64,000 nucleotides of DNA, taken from NCBI GenBank assembly GCA_000389735.1, contig APJY01000002.1, forward strand, positions 339,368-403,367. Reading direction: 5' to 3'. The stretch comes from Sulfolobales archaeon Acd1 (GTDB lineage Archaea > Thermoproteota > Thermoprotei_A > Sulfolobales > Sulfolobaceae). Both the position numbers and the translations under genes were made by a program. The notes beneath the pieces were generated by a model. The model did not search any database. It was not told where the DNA came from and saw only the letters and a list, made by a program, of their open reading frames with translations. Shown here piece after piece: positions 19,489 through 28,788 of the stretch (position 1 is the stretch's first letter; every line of letters starts with the position of its first letter).

Positions 19489-21237
19489 ATGGGAACTCTA
19501 CTCCGAATGATAGCCTGCACGAGGGACTGTTACGACACCTGCGTCTTCGACGACAACTTCAGGCCGATAAAGAGCGAGCCGACCTTCGGCTTCACCTGCT
19601 CCAGAGGAAACGCGGACCTGAGGAGGAACGAGTCTAACAGGCTTTTGAGCCCAATCGTATACGGCCGCGAGGCGAGCTTAGAGGAGGCCGTGAGGGAAAT
19701 AGTGAGGACGGTAAAGTCGTTGAGGCCGGAAGAGATCCTCCACGTGGAGTACGACGGTAACCAGGGGCTACTGACCTGGTATTACCCCGCCAGGTTCTGG
19801 AACGCCGTAGGTTCCGCCTCCACGGACTACTCCATATGCAGCTCCGAGGGGCACGCCGCCCTCAAGGAAGCCTGGGGGTGCAGCTGCGGGGCTGGGGTGG
19901 AGGAATTCAAGAGGGCTAGGGCCTTCGCCTTGTGGGGTTCCAACGCGAGCGTCTCCTTCATCCACGGCTGGCACCTCATGAAAGATAAGTACAAGATAGT
20001 CATAGACGTTTGGAAGAGCGAGACCGCGAGGAAGGCCGAGAAGAGCTACATAATTAGGCCCTCCACCGACGGCTGGCTGGCTTTAGGAGTGATTAAGGTC
20101 CTCGTCTCAAGGGGCTACGGCGACCTGAGCGACGTTGAGGAGCCCGAGAGGCTGAAGGAACTGCTCGACAGGGTCACTGTAACTGACGTGGCCGAGGTCA
20201 CCGGGCTGAGCGAGGAGGACATAGTCGAGCTGGCGGAGCTCTATTACTACTATGAGCCTCTGACCGTGATAGGCTTCGCTCTAGGGAGGACCTTCGACGG
20301 CTTCAACTCCGTTACGTTGATCTCCCTTATCCCCGCGGTGTTGGGACTGGGGAGGTGGTTCTACTACTCCAACACTTACTCCTTAGGCGTCGACTTCGAC
20401 TACCTTAGGGGCTTACACTTAGCGAGGCCGTCGAGGGTAGTGGGCATGGCCGAGGTGGGCGAGGAAGTGGAGAAGGGCAAAATAAAGGCCCTCTTCGTGT
20501 GGAACTCCAACCCCATTCTCACCCTCCCCTTAGGGAATAGGATAGCTGAGGCCGCTCAGGAGGGCAGGCTCTTCCTGGCGGTCCACGACCCATTCGTGAC
20601 TGAAACCGTTAAGGCGGCGAGCGTCGCGGTCCCCGCCCCCACTTACCTCGAGAAGCACGACGTGGTCTACAGCTACTGGCACGATTACCTGGTCTACAAC
20701 GAGCCGATTAGGCCGAGGAAAGGGATTACTGAACCGGAGCTGATGAGGGCTTTGGCTAAGGAGTACGGCCTCACCCACCCCTTGGTCGAGGAGGACCCCT
20801 GGGAAGCCGTCAACGTAGCCTTGAGGGGGACCGGAGTGACGCTCGAGGAACTCAGGGAGAAGAAGGTAGTTAAGGTGAAGCGAAAGGTGCCGTCAAGCAG
20901 GCCAACTGCCAAAAGCGTGTCAATGCCGAAGAGGCCTAAAGACGGCGTTTACCTGGTGTTCAGCTCCCACCCCACCTCGACCAACACCCAGTTTACAGAA
21001 GTTTACGGTTACCCTAAGGATTTGTTGACGAACGACTACGAGGGACAGATCACCCTCACGACAGGTTTCGGCGAGGTGACCGTGCGAGTCAGGAGGAGCG
21101 AGCTCGTGCCCAAGGGGGTGATAGTGGCTTACAAGCCCTCGCTGAAGCTGGGGCTCAATGAGATCGTCCCTCCGTTGAAGGGAAGGACGGGAACCCCTCC
21201 GATAAACTCGACCCTGGTAGAGTTAAGGAAGCCCTGA
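19489..21237 (+). CDS. Molybdopterin oxidoreductase of the DMSO reductase / formate dehydrogenase family
   Basis: The 582-residue protein begins with a [4Fe-4S] binding pattern CTRDCYDTC and a fourth Cys at 37 (C10, C14, C18, C37). Molybdopterin domains follow, including WGSNASVSF (about 143), VWNSNPILTLP (about 338) and AVPAPTYLEKHDVVYSYW (about 381). The C-terminal pterin-binding barrel has FSSHPTSTNTQF near 491. It is shorter than most catalytic subunits of the family (700-900 residues), and the substrate is unknown. No electron-transfer partner lies next to it. The XdhC-like gene follows convergently and may help its cofactor or that of the Mo-hydroxylases. Confidence 0.85.
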   Translation: MGTLLRMIACTRDCYDTCVFDDNFRPIKSEPTFGFTCSRGNADLRRNESNRLLSPIVYGREASLEEAVREIVRTVKSLRPEEILHVEYDGNQGLLTWYYPARFWNAVGSASTDYSICSSEGHAALKEAWGCSCGAGVEEFKRARAFALWGSNASVSFIHGWHLMKDKYKIVIDVWKSETARKAEKSYIIRPSTDGWLALGVIKVLVSRGYGDLSDVEEPERLKELLDRVTVTDVAEVTGLSEEDIVELAELYYYYEPLTVIGFALGRTFDGFNSVTLISLIPAVLGLGRWFYYSNTYSLGVDFDYLRGLHLARPSRVVGMAEVGEEVEKGKIKALFVWNSNPILTLPLGNRIAEAAQEGRLFLAVHDPFVTETVKAASVAVPAPTYLEKHDVVYSYWHDYLVYNEPIRPRKGITEPELMRALAKEYGLTHPLVEEDPWEAVNVALRGTGVTLEELREKKVVKVKRKVPSSRPTAKSVSMPKRPKDGVYLVFSSHPTSTNTQFTEVYGYPKDLLTNDYEGQITLTTGFGEVTVRVRRSELVPKGVIVAYKPSLKLGLNEIVPPLKGRTGTPPINSTLVELRKP

Positions 21238-21371
21238 CCGATCCCCGTTAACTAAGGGAGGAATAGAGCCACTCCTCAACGAACTTCTAGTCCCGTAAAG
21301 GCGGTTCCGAGCCGAAAGAGATATAGCTTACGTGAGCCTCGACCTTGAATTCCTTTGTGATGATCCCACCC

Positions 21372-22085
21372 TCAGAGCCCTTCGAAGGGCGACCTCACTT
21401 CCACCATGGGCCTGAAGCTCGCCCCGTTCTTGAGCCCGATTATTTCGGCGAGGATAGACACGGCTATCTCACCAGGGGAAGCGGTACCAATGTCGAGGCC
21501 AGCGGGGCTCCTCAGTCTTTTCCTTAAATCGTCCAACTTGTGGCCCCTCCTGAGGAGCTCCCTGATCGAGTCCTGAGCCCTCCTCCTGCTCGCCATCAAG
21601 GCTACGTACCAGGCCCCCTTCTTTAACGCTGTGTCAACTGCGTCAATGTCGTACTCCCTTCCCCCCTCATTCGCTACAACCACCGCGGTCCTCTCGTTAA
21701 CGACGTTGCCCAGCTCTTCAAGCTTGGCTGTCAACACGTCCTTCGGAGGCAGTGGGGAGTCGGTGACGTAAACCACGGCGAAGCCTGAGGCCTGAGCGGT
21801 TTCGACTATTTTTCTAGATATTAGCCCGCTACCGACTACGACTAGAGGGATCGCCGGGTCGTACCTGGTGGCTATTACATAGCCGTCCTCGAAGTCCTTC
21901 CTTACCCTCCCCGCCTGAAGGGCCTCCTTATAATAGGCCAAGTGCCTGAAGTCCCCGACTATTAGGACCCCGTCCGCGATCAGGCTCCTTACCTCCACGT
22001 CGCCCCTCTTCTCGATTACCACCACGGCGGTCTTACCGTTGGCTATCAGCGAGCTCAGTAGGGGGAAGATGGTACAAGAAGACAC
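21372..22085 (-). CDS. XdhC/CoxI family protein, molybdenum cofactor maturation, short N-terminus
   Basis: XdhC-type proteins deliver sulfurated Mo cofactor to hydroxylases. The C-terminal Rossmann part is clear: PLVVVGSGLISRKIVETA (about 100-120 from this start) and the family ending RLRSPAGLDIGTASPGEIAVSILAEI. The N-terminal XdhC domain is reduced compared with the family. I place the start at GTG 22085 because CTTATATC (22108-22115 in gene direction) is centred 27 nt upstream, and a longer start at 22163 would run 48 nt into the divergent nadM. Product about 237 residues. A fitting partner for the lone Mo subunits in this window. Confidence 0.78.
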   Translation of the reverse strand: MSSCTIFPLLSSLIANGKTAVVVIEKRGDVEVRSLIADGVLIVGDFRHLAYYKEALQAGRVRKDFEDGYVIATRYDPAIPLVVVGSGLISRKIVETAQASGFAVVYVTDSPLPPKDVLTAKLEELGNVVNERTAVVVANEGGREYDIDAVDTALKKGAWYVALMASRRRAQDSIRELLRRGHKLDDLRKRLRSPAGLDIGTASPGEIAVSILAEIIGLKNGASFRPMVEVRSPFEGL

Positions 22086-22107
22086 ATTATCCTCGACGAT
22101 AACCGTG

Positions 22108-22115
22108 GATATAAG
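22108..22115 (-). promoter_or_regulatory. TATA box of the XdhC-like gene, abutting the nadM start
   Basis: CTTATATC on the minus strand ends immediately before the nadM TTG codon (22116). The two divergent transcription units share this 30-bp region. Confidence 0.5.
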
Positions 22116-22637
22116 TTGAGGGCCGTCTTCCCGGGGAGGTTCCAGCCGTTCCACTACGGCCATTTGGAGGTTGTCAAATGGATACTGTCCAGGTGGGATG
22201 AGGTAGTGATCTTAGTGGGTAGCGCCGCGGAGAGCCACACCCTGGTCAACCCCTTCACCGCGGGTGAGAGAGTGGAGATGATCCACGAGTCCCTCAAGTG
22301 GGGCGGGATAGACGCCAGGAAGTACACCATAGTCCCGCTGCTCGAGAACCTGGAGAGCCTGACTTGGATCTCGCTGGTGAGGGAGATAACGCCTAGCTTC
22401 GACGCGATAATAGCAGGTAACCCCCTGGTGAAGGAGGTGAGTAAGGCGTGGGGGATAAAGGTGGAGGCCCCTCCCCCGTTCAGGAGGGACGTGTGGAACT
22501 CCACCAACGTTAGGAGGAAGATGCTGAAGGGGGAGGAGGACTGGAGGGAGCTGGTCCCACCCCCTGTAGTTAGGATAATCGAAGAGATAAAAGGGCCTAT
22601 TAGGATAAGGGAGATCGCTCAGAGCGATAGGTCTTGA
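22116..22637 (+). CDS. nadM: Archaeal nicotinamide-nucleotide adenylyltransferase
   Basis: NadM joins ATP with NMN or NaMN to make the NAD dinucleotide. The 173-residue length is typical of the archaeal type. The nucleotidyltransferase motif is RAVFPGRFQPFHYGHLEVV at the very N-terminus, with the second motif RRDVWNSTNVRRKML near 137. TTG is the start, because the family begins right at this motif. It overlaps the following small gene by 4 nt and complements the nadABC cluster 10 kb away. Confidence 0.93.
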   Translation: MRAVFPGRFQPFHYGHLEVVKWILSRWDEVVILVGSAAESHTLVNPFTAGERVEMIHESLKWGGIDARKYTIVPLLENLESLTWISLVREITPSFDAIIAGNPLVKEVSKAWGIKVEAPPPFRRDVWNSTNVRRKMLKGEEDWRELVPPPVVRIIEEIKGPIRIREIAQSDRS

Positions 22638-22912
22638 GCCTGGTCGAGCTCGCTAAAAAGGCGAAGGAATTAGGGAGCCAGTACGAGGAGGTCTACAACG
22701 CCGTACTCAACGAGCTATTCAACCTGATCCCGGACTGTCAGGCCCTCCACTTCGAGGACAGCCTCCTCCCCGTCTACGCCGTTTCCGCCCTCAAGACGAA
22801 GGGGCTCCTGGCTTTCCCGTACAAGTGCAAGGGTCTGGTGGGCTACGTAGTAATAACCGAGGACGGGAAACTGCTCTTCGAGGACGTGGAGGGCGACGTG
22901 TATAACCTCTGA
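22634..22912 (+). CDS. Conserved-looking 92-residue protein, function unknown
   Basis: The start TTG overlaps the nadM stop, so it is translated from the same message. The product is a small soluble alpha/beta protein with an N-terminal helix (residues 2-30) and a C-terminal beta part with Cys at about 36 and 76. No motif is recognised. Its coupling to nadM is the only clue to its role. Confidence 0.65.
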   Translation: MSLVELAKKAKELGSQYEEVYNAVLNELFNLIPDCQALHFEDSLLPVYAVSALKTKGLLAFPYKCKGLVGYVVITEDGKLLFEDVEGDVYNL

Positions 22913-22952
22913 GGCCTTCGCTTAATACCTCCCGTTCTAATGGCATAACGCA

Positions 22953-24389
22953 ATGCCTTCAGCCTTAGGAAGGAGAGCGGTGGCCTCCCAGAACTACTTG
23001 GCCAGCTACTTCGGTGCCAAGGTGCTCGAGGAAGGGGGCAACGCCTTCGACGCCGTAATAGCGATGAGCGCCGTGCTCTCCGTAGTGATGCCCCACACCA
23101 GCGGCCTGGGAGGCGACGCTTTCCTCTTTGCTAAGACTCCCGAAGGCTTAGTAGCCTACAACGCTTCAGGCTACTCCCCCAAGAACTTCTTCGTCAGGGA
23201 GCTGAGGAACCCGAGGGATCCGAAGACCGTGATGGTCCCAGGCTTAGTGGACCTGTGGGCGTGGGTCGAGAGGAGGTTCATGAGGAAGGACTTAGAGGAG
23301 GTGCTCAAGCCCGCGGTAAGGCTGGCAAGCGAGGGCTTCCTTGTTGGAAAAAGCTTGGCTAAGGCGGTGAGCGAGGCCAAGGACATGCCCAGGAGCTGGC
23401 AGGAGGTTTACGGGAAGTTGAGGTTCGGGGAGCAATTGAAGCTGAAGGAAATGGCGGAGGCGTTGAAGGTGATCTCCAAGGACCCCAGGGAGTTCTACAG
23501 GGGCGACCTGGCTGTAGACATCGTGAACGGGTTGGCGGAGCAGGGAGTGCCTGTGGAGCTCTCCGACTTCATGGAGTTCAGGGGCTTCGAGGTTAAGCCG
23601 ATATCAACGACCTACAAGGACTTCACCCTTTACGAGCTTCCGCCCAACAGCCAGGGGGTGATAACCCTCGAGGTCCTCGAGATGGTCGAGGAGTCCAACG
23701 TGAACAGTAAGCCCTACAACAGCCTGGAGAGGATCAACGAGCACCTACAGATCTACGCCCTGGCTTACGAGGACAGGGACAACTACGTGGCCGACCCCAG
23801 GTACGCTGACGGTTTCGAGATCCTTCTTGATAAGGATTACGTAAGGGAGAGGCTGACTCAGAGAGGCATAGTCCCGCGGGAGCTGGGGAATAAGGACACG
23901 ACCTTCATGGTGGCCGGGGACGGAGAGAACGAGGTGGCTTTGATCCAGTCCCTGTTCCACAACTTCGGGTCGGGGATAGTGGTTAAGCAAATCCCGTTCA
24001 ACAATAGGGGTCTGGGGTTCGGCTGGGGTAAGAACAGGCCGGAGCCGAGGAAGAGGCCCTCTCACACGCTCTCCATACTGATGGCCGAGAGAAAGGGCGA
24101 GACCGTGATAATAGGTTGTTCAGCGGGGGAGCTGAGGCCCCAGGTTCAGACCCAGGTCTTCGAGTATTACGCTGATTATATGCTGGAAATAGACGAGGCG
24201 GTGTACGCACCCAGGTTCGTCCTGAGGGGGGCGACCTTCGTGGTGGAGAGGAGGCTGGGCGGGATATTCACGGCGGGCGATTACATGACTCCTGAGGTGG
24301 GAGTAGTCCAGGCGTTGAAGAAGACCGACAACGGTTACATCGCCGTCGCCGACCCCAGGAGCGAAGGGGTGGCCTTAAGTCTGGCCTGA
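22953..24389 (+). CDS. ggt: Gamma-glutamyltransferase
   Basis: GGT cleaves or transfers gamma-glutamyl groups after self-processing into two subunits. The 478-residue protein has the N-terminal family motif GGNAFDAVIAMSAVLSV (about 28), HTSGLGGDAF (about 49) and the processing/catalytic threonine within NKDTTFMVAGD (about 312). The glycine motif AGELRPQVQTQV follows near 391. I see no signal peptide, so it is probably cytoplasmic. It is shorter than bacterial GGTs (about 580), as archaeal ones often are. Its 3' end overlaps the convergent APC permease by 15 nt. Confidence 0.9.
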   Translation: MPSALGRRAVASQNYLASYFGAKVLEEGGNAFDAVIAMSAVLSVVMPHTSGLGGDAFLFAKTPEGLVAYNASGYSPKNFFVRELRNPRDPKTVMVPGLVDLWAWVERRFMRKDLEEVLKPAVRLASEGFLVGKSLAKAVSEAKDMPRSWQEVYGKLRFGEQLKLKEMAEALKVISKDPREFYRGDLAVDIVNGLAEQGVPVELSDFMEFRGFEVKPISTTYKDFTLYELPPNSQGVITLEVLEMVEESNVNSKPYNSLERINEHLQIYALAYEDRDNYVADPRYADGFEILLDKDYVRERLTQRGIVPRELGNKDTTFMVAGDGENEVALIQSLFHNFGSGIVVKQIPFNNRGLGFGWGKNRPEPRKRPSHTLSILMAERKGETVIIGCSAGELRPQVQTQVFEYYADYMLEIDEAVYAPRFVLRGATFVVERRLGGIFTAGDYMTPEVGVVQALKKTDNGYIAVADPRSEGVALSLA

Positions 24390-25802
24390 GGCTTTGGACT
24401 TCAGCTTTTGTAAGTATTCCTCTATCGTCATCAGGTTGTTCTCCTCGTCAACGACCAGCTTGCCCACTTGTCCATACCTCGCCTTCAGGAGGTACCACGC
24501 TGTTCCGAAGACTATAGCAGCTAGAGTGAAGGTTACCTGGAAGAAGTCCGGTGAGGTAAAGCTCAGGAACAGGCCTACGCCGTTCAGGATCCCGGAGCTG
24601 ATAGCGATAATCGGCTCGTAAACGTTAATCTGGCCCACCCTCCAGAGCATTATGGGAACGCCGAAGGCGTCCACGATCCTTCCCGCCAGCCAGAACACGC
24701 TGACGACAACGCTGATCTCGTCGAAGGCTTTCTGAACGCCACCGGCGTAACCTAGGGCTATGAGCAGGAACGCCGTGGAAAGGAGGCCAACGGTGAGGGT
24801 CGCTATCACCGGTTGACCGCTTTTACTCACCCTGCTGAAGGCCTTAATGGCCGCGTTTTCCCTGGACAGGTTGAAGAGTATCCTAGCCGCACTCACAGTC
24901 GTCCCGATATTAGACGCGAGGAGACTGTTGATTGAGAGGATAGTGACGATCAGGCCTAACGCGAAGCTCAACCCCAGGGCTTCCTGGAGCAGGGGTTGAG
25001 GGGAGCTCACGAAGTCGCTCAGGCTTCCCTGCCACAGGGAGACCATAGCGTAAGTGCCCAATAGTATCGATAGCCCTCCGAGGCCTAAGGCCAGCCACAT
25101 ACCGGCGAAGAGGGTCTTGAAGGGCCTCTTTGTCTCCTCTCCCAAGTAGGTGGTGGCCCCCGCCCCCGAGATGCTCACTATAGTTAAGATCATCGCGTCG
25201 CCCAGGTTAGAGAGGGGAACGCTCTTGGGGACTTGGAAGAGCTGCGGCTGGAAGCCCTTCATTATGACGGAGTAAGCGAAGAGGACGATCAGGAGGGCGA
25301 CCTCGAGGCTGGCCGAAACGGCGACTATCTTGCCCATTAGCGACTTTATTTCAATAAAGCTGGCCAAAGTCGGGTAAACTAACGTCAAAGCAACCAAGGC
25401 CCAAGGCAACCAGCCCGGAAGGTTAACGCCTGTAAGCTGAGCGAGCACTTGGACAAGGAGGTAGGCAGCGAGCGCGTTCACGGCGTTAAGGACGGAATAA
25501 GCTAGGACTTCGATCAGGGATTCCATGAAGGCGACGAACTTGTTCCTGGTGGCGAACGAGCTGTAAGTGTAATAACCTCCGGCGCTCGCGACCCTCCTGG
25601 CGTACGAGCTCAGGGTGGCGACCCAAAGGATACTCCCCGCGAGTCCGAGAAGGGTCGCGAAGACCACCCCGTTACCCGCGTAAGCCACCGCTGCCGTAGA
25701 GGTTGAGACGACGCTTCCCAAAGGGGCGGTGACCGCCATGGCCTGGCCGTAGGCCTCCTTAAGCGTGAGCACGCCCTTCCTCAGCTTCGGTAAGTCCTTC
25801 AT
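24375..25802 (-). CDS. APC superfamily amino acid permease
   Basis: The 475-residue protein has about twelve hydrophobic helices. The APC pattern is visible at helix 1 (YGQAMAVTAPLGSVVSTSTAA) and in the conserved loop RRVASAGGYYTYSS near residue 69. It probably imports an amino acid. It lies tail to tail with gamma-glutamyltransferase, which could supply or use the same amino acid. An 11-bp inverted repeat brackets its TATA-like box upstream, suggesting regulation by a DNA-binding repressor or activator. Confidence 0.87.
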   Translation of the reverse strand: MKDLPKLRKGVLTLKEAYGQAMAVTAPLGSVVSTSTAAVAYAGNGVVFATLLGLAGSILWVATLSSYARRVASAGGYYTYSSFATRNKFVAFMESLIEVLAYSVLNAVNALAAYLLVQVLAQLTGVNLPGWLPWALVALTLVYPTLASFIEIKSLMGKIVAVSASLEVALLIVLFAYSVIMKGFQPQLFQVPKSVPLSNLGDAMILTIVSISGAGATTYLGEETKRPFKTLFAGMWLALGLGGLSILLGTYAMVSLWQGSLSDFVSSPQPLLQEALGLSFALGLIVTILSINSLLASNIGTTVSAARILFNLSRENAAIKAFSRVSKSGQPVIATLTVGLLSTAFLLIALGYAGGVQKAFDEISVVVSVFWLAGRIVDAFGVPIMLWRVGQINVYEPIIAISSGILNGVGLFLSFTSPDFFQVTFTLAAIVFGTAWYLLKARYGQVGKLVVDEENNLMTIEEYLQKLKSKASGQT

Positions 25803-25823
25803 TTTTATCGCCAGCTGTGAGAA

Positions 25824-25867
25824 ATTTGCCGTTTATGTTTTTAAACTTGTTCTAACAAACGGCAAAT
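25824..25867. promoter_or_regulatory. Operator-like 11-bp inverted repeat bracketing the permease promoter
   Basis: ATTTGCCGTTT (25824-25834) and AAACGGCAAAT (25857-25867) are perfect inverted arms separated by 22 nt. The TATA-like GTTTAAAAAC of the minus-strand permease gene (25837-25846) sits between them. A protein binding both arms would control access of the basal factors. Confidence 0.6.
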
Positions 25868-26015
25868 ATGGCGGAGCTGTTGAACGAAACCTTTCCATAA
25901 CGTCACGTGTATAACTGAACGGATTTCAAAGGCTTAAAGGGAAAATAAGGGAAAGCTGAATCGAATTTCAATTTTAACCCCTAAAACGTAACAATGTTTC
26001 AGCGTTCCTGAGGGC

Positions 26016-26471
26016 TCACTTCGGTTCCTGTTGAGGTGGGGAGGTTCCTTGAGGTTTGGGCTGTTGAGCCGTTTGCCCTGCCTGAGCCGCCTGAGCCTGT
26101 TGAGCGGCCTTGGCCTTCTCGGAGAGCCTCTGCTTTGCCTTCTCGTCCAGTTGCTTCAAGTCCGCCCCCAGCTTGGCCAAGACGTTACTCAACCTCCTCC
26201 TCACCTCCTCGTACCTTATCCTCATCTCGGGGGGCTGGGGCTTCCTGAAGTAAAGGGAGAACAGGGATACGTAGGCCTCGGAGAGCTCGTTTAAATTAGG
26301 TCTCCCTGACTCTAGGGCTCTTCTGATTCGTCTAATGGCGTTCTCGCCCTCCGCCAGGTCGTTATCGTCTAGTAGCTTGTCCACTCTGTAATACTTGAAG
26401 TCGTCCTCCAGCAGCGGCAGATCGTTGTCGAGCAACGCCCAAAGGTCGGGGGAGATCTCCTTAAGGCTCAC
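26016..26471 (-). CDS. Helical protein with Ala/Gln/Pro-rich C-terminal tail
   Basis: The 151-residue protein has a charged helical domain (1-115) and a low-complexity tail rich in Ala, Gln and Pro (about 116-151). No catalytic motif is visible. It lies 37 nt after the end of tmcA on the same strand and may belong to that operon. The tail could be a flexible linker. Function unknown. Confidence 0.65.
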   Translation of the reverse strand: MSLKEISPDLWALLDNDLPLLEDDFKYYRVDKLLDDNDLAEGENAIRRIRRALESGRPNLNELSEAYVSLFSLYFRKPQPPEMRIRYEEVRRRLSNVLAKLGADLKQLDEKAKQRLSEKAKAAQQAQAAQAGQTAQQPKPQGTSPPQQEPK

Positions 26472-26508
26472 GGCTTCACAAGGGAGTCAGGGGTTAAAAG
26501 CCGTCAGT

Positions 26509-28788
26509 TCAAAGGTCTTCCAGAGTCAGGCCCATCGGCGATTCCCTGGTTAAGCCGTAGTACTTCTGTAGTATCTTCTCCACGGCGTCGTAGATTAGCT
26601 GCGTCAGCTCAAGCCTCGAGCTACCCAGCGAGGCCGTCGAGAACCTCCACGGCCTGCCCTGGAGGACCTTAGCGACTAGAGCTATCTCCTCCTCTTCGGA
26701 AAGGCTCCAGTCCCTCATGGCGTCCCAGAAGTACTTCAAGACCAGGGCGTGGATTGCGTCGGCGCTGGACTCGTAGGGCGAGACGCCCTTAAGGAAGGCC
26801 ACGGCCTTGTCCAGGAAAACCTTGGAGACGTTGACGTCCCTGTGAACTTTGGTTCCCATCAGGATGAGCCTCGCTATCTCCGGAGGCATGCTGAAGTAGA
26901 CGTCGTGGAGGACGTTGAGCATCTTCTCCTTCAAGACCTCAGCGGCTATCTGCACAGCCCTCTTCCCCCTTTCGCTTATCGGCCTCATTACGACTATGGG
27001 ATAGCTGCCAAGCTTCTCGTTCCTCCTCGGAGCCACGTGGACAGGGACGAAGCCGTTCTTTATCCAGAACTTCAGCACCCTGGGGTCAGCCATGAAGGCT
27101 GAGCCCACCCAGTCGAGGCCGTTCTCTTCAGCCTCCTTGACCAGCATGTTAAGCATTATACTTCCGAGCCCCATGTCCTGAAGCTCCTGAACCACCGCTA
27201 TCCTCACCACTCTCCAGCCCCTCATCTCGCCGAACTCTCTCAGCCTAACGTGCTTGATCAGCCTGTCAGGTATCAGGTCGCCGTCGAAGGTCCCCCCGTT
27301 CAGGGCTAGGTCTATCATCTCCTTGGGCAGTCCCCCCTCGTCGCTGGTCTGTATCACTCCCACAGGTACGTCGCCCGCCATCAACGCCCTGACGCTGTGG
27401 TGAACGCCGTCCCCCATTATCATGAGGTCGTTGGGGTTGTTCCTGTAGTGTGCCGTGACCATTATGCCGTAGACTTCCCTCAGTAGCCTCTCGTTTCCGA
27501 AGAGCTCCTCCTTGTCTAACTTGTCGTAGATCAGCAACCTCAGGTCCTTGAGCGTTTCGGAGGGCTCAGCGTCGAGGAGGAGGGCGTCGTAAAGCCACCT
27601 CTCTATGGGGTCCCTCATAGAGTACCTCAGCGGCGTCGTCATGGAGACCCACTTGGTGGGGATTCTCCTTTCCTCCAGGTTCTTCTTGAGGTACCTCAGG
27701 AACGTCTTCCCTGACCCCTCGTAGCCGTGAACCGTAGTGACCAGGACCACCTTCTTCCATGAGTTGACCGCGTTCTCCACGTAGTTCATGCCTATCGCTG
27801 CCGCCTCGTCTACAACGAGGAGGTCGGCCTCGTCCTCCAGGGTGGTCTCCGGGGGCTCCCAGTAGGCCCTGAACCCTTCACCCCTTATCTCAACTATTAC
27901 GTTGCTCGCGTTCCTCTTCGCCCTAAACCCTGTTCCTAAGGCCTTAAGCCCGAGGGTAAGGAACTCGAAGATCTGTGAGGCCCCTATCGCTGAGGGAGAG
28001 GTGACGGCGACGCTAAAGCTCTTACCCTCCTCAAGCCTGTCCCTGATGAGGCCCGCCAACGCCAGACCAGTTACGGCCGATTTCCCCCTGCCCCTCGGCG
28101 CGGTGACCGCCAGGACTCTTTTACCCGAGCCGACCAGGAACCTGAAGGCCTCGAGGGCGGAGTTCTGGTCGGGGGTCCTGCTCAGCTCGTGGAGCTTGAG
28201 CGGCATGAACCTCTTCTCCGGTATCTTCGGCTTTGGGGGAGGAGGCAACTCTTCCGTGAAAGGTCTGATCTCGGTCTCTCCCTTAATGTGAGCGAACACC
28301 GCCTGATGGCTCCTGAACGTCCTCCTGAACCTGTTCTCGTAATGGGACTCGATCACGCCGTTCCTGACGATCGACTTCCTGAACCTCTTCTCGGGAGAGG
28401 TAAGGTCGTCGGTGAAGACAGCCACAAGCCCTCCTCCTCTTACTAAGTCAACTAGCCTACCCACGAAGTTCGGTTCGAAGTTCTCGAGACAATCGATCAC
28501 TATCCCGTCGAACGTGTAGCCCAGGAACCTCTCGCTCTCTAGGTAATCGATGAGCGTGAGGTTGGGGAAAAGCTTCTGGACCTCCTCTAATACGGCCTTG
28601 CTCCTCTCGCTCCAGGGGTGATAAGCGTAAGCCATAGACGCGTTAGGGTTGACCTGCTGGAAAACCCTCAGGTAATCCAAAAGGAGCTCCGAGTAGTTCG
28701 GCTCCTCTATGTAAACCAAGTTCCTGTAGAACCTCTGCCTGCCGTCCTCAAGGGCCTGCTGGAAAACCCTCATCCCCGAGCACTTCAA
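26509..28788 (-). CDS. tmcA: tRNA(Met) cytidine acetyltransferase
   Basis: TmcA uses acetyl-CoA and ATP to make N4-acetylcytidine in tRNA and, in hyperthermophilic archaea, in many RNAs. The 759-residue protein has the N-terminal DUF1726-like domain, then an RNA-helicase module with Walker A TAPRGRGKSAVTGLAL (about residue 229) and Walker B LLVVDEAAAI (about 324). A GNAT acetyltransferase domain follows with VVQELQDMGLGSIMLNML (about 533) and GSAFMADPRVLKFW (about 560). The ATG overlaps the MazG-like gene by 4 nt; another ATG six codons in is possible. Confidence 0.95.
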   Translation of the reverse strand: MKCSGMRVFQQALEDGRQRFYRNLVYIEEPNYSELLLDYLRVFQQVNPNASMAYAYHPWSERSKAVLEEVQKLFPNLTLIDYLESERFLGYTFDGIVIDCLENFEPNFVGRLVDLVRGGGLVAVFTDDLTSPEKRFRKSIVRNGVIESHYENRFRRTFRSHQAVFAHIKGETEIRPFTEELPPPPKPKIPEKRFMPLKLHELSRTPDQNSALEAFRFLVGSGKRVLAVTAPRGRGKSAVTGLALAGLIRDRLEEGKSFSVAVTSPSAIGASQIFEFLTLGLKALGTGFRAKRNASNVIVEIRGEGFRAYWEPPETTLEDEADLLVVDEAAAIGMNYVENAVNSWKKVVLVTTVHGYEGSGKTFLRYLKKNLEERRIPTKWVSMTTPLRYSMRDPIERWLYDALLLDAEPSETLKDLRLLIYDKLDKEELFGNERLLREVYGIMVTAHYRNNPNDLMIMGDGVHHSVRALMAGDVPVGVIQTSDEGGLPKEMIDLALNGGTFDGDLIPDRLIKHVRLREFGEMRGWRVVRIAVVQELQDMGLGSIMLNMLVKEAEENGLDWVGSAFMADPRVLKFWIKNGFVPVHVAPRRNEKLGSYPIVVMRPISERGKRAVQIAAEVLKEKMLNVLHDVYFSMPPEIARLILMGTKVHRDVNVSKVFLDKAVAFLKGVSPYESSADAIHALVLKYFWDAMRDWSLSEEEEIALVAKVLQGRPWRFSTASLGSSRLELTQLIYDAVEKILQKYYGLTRESPMGLTLEDL

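Noticed and set aside
25869..25901. Ten-codon frame next to the permease operator
   Set aside because: Too short to support as a leader peptide, and it lies on the strand opposite to the permease.
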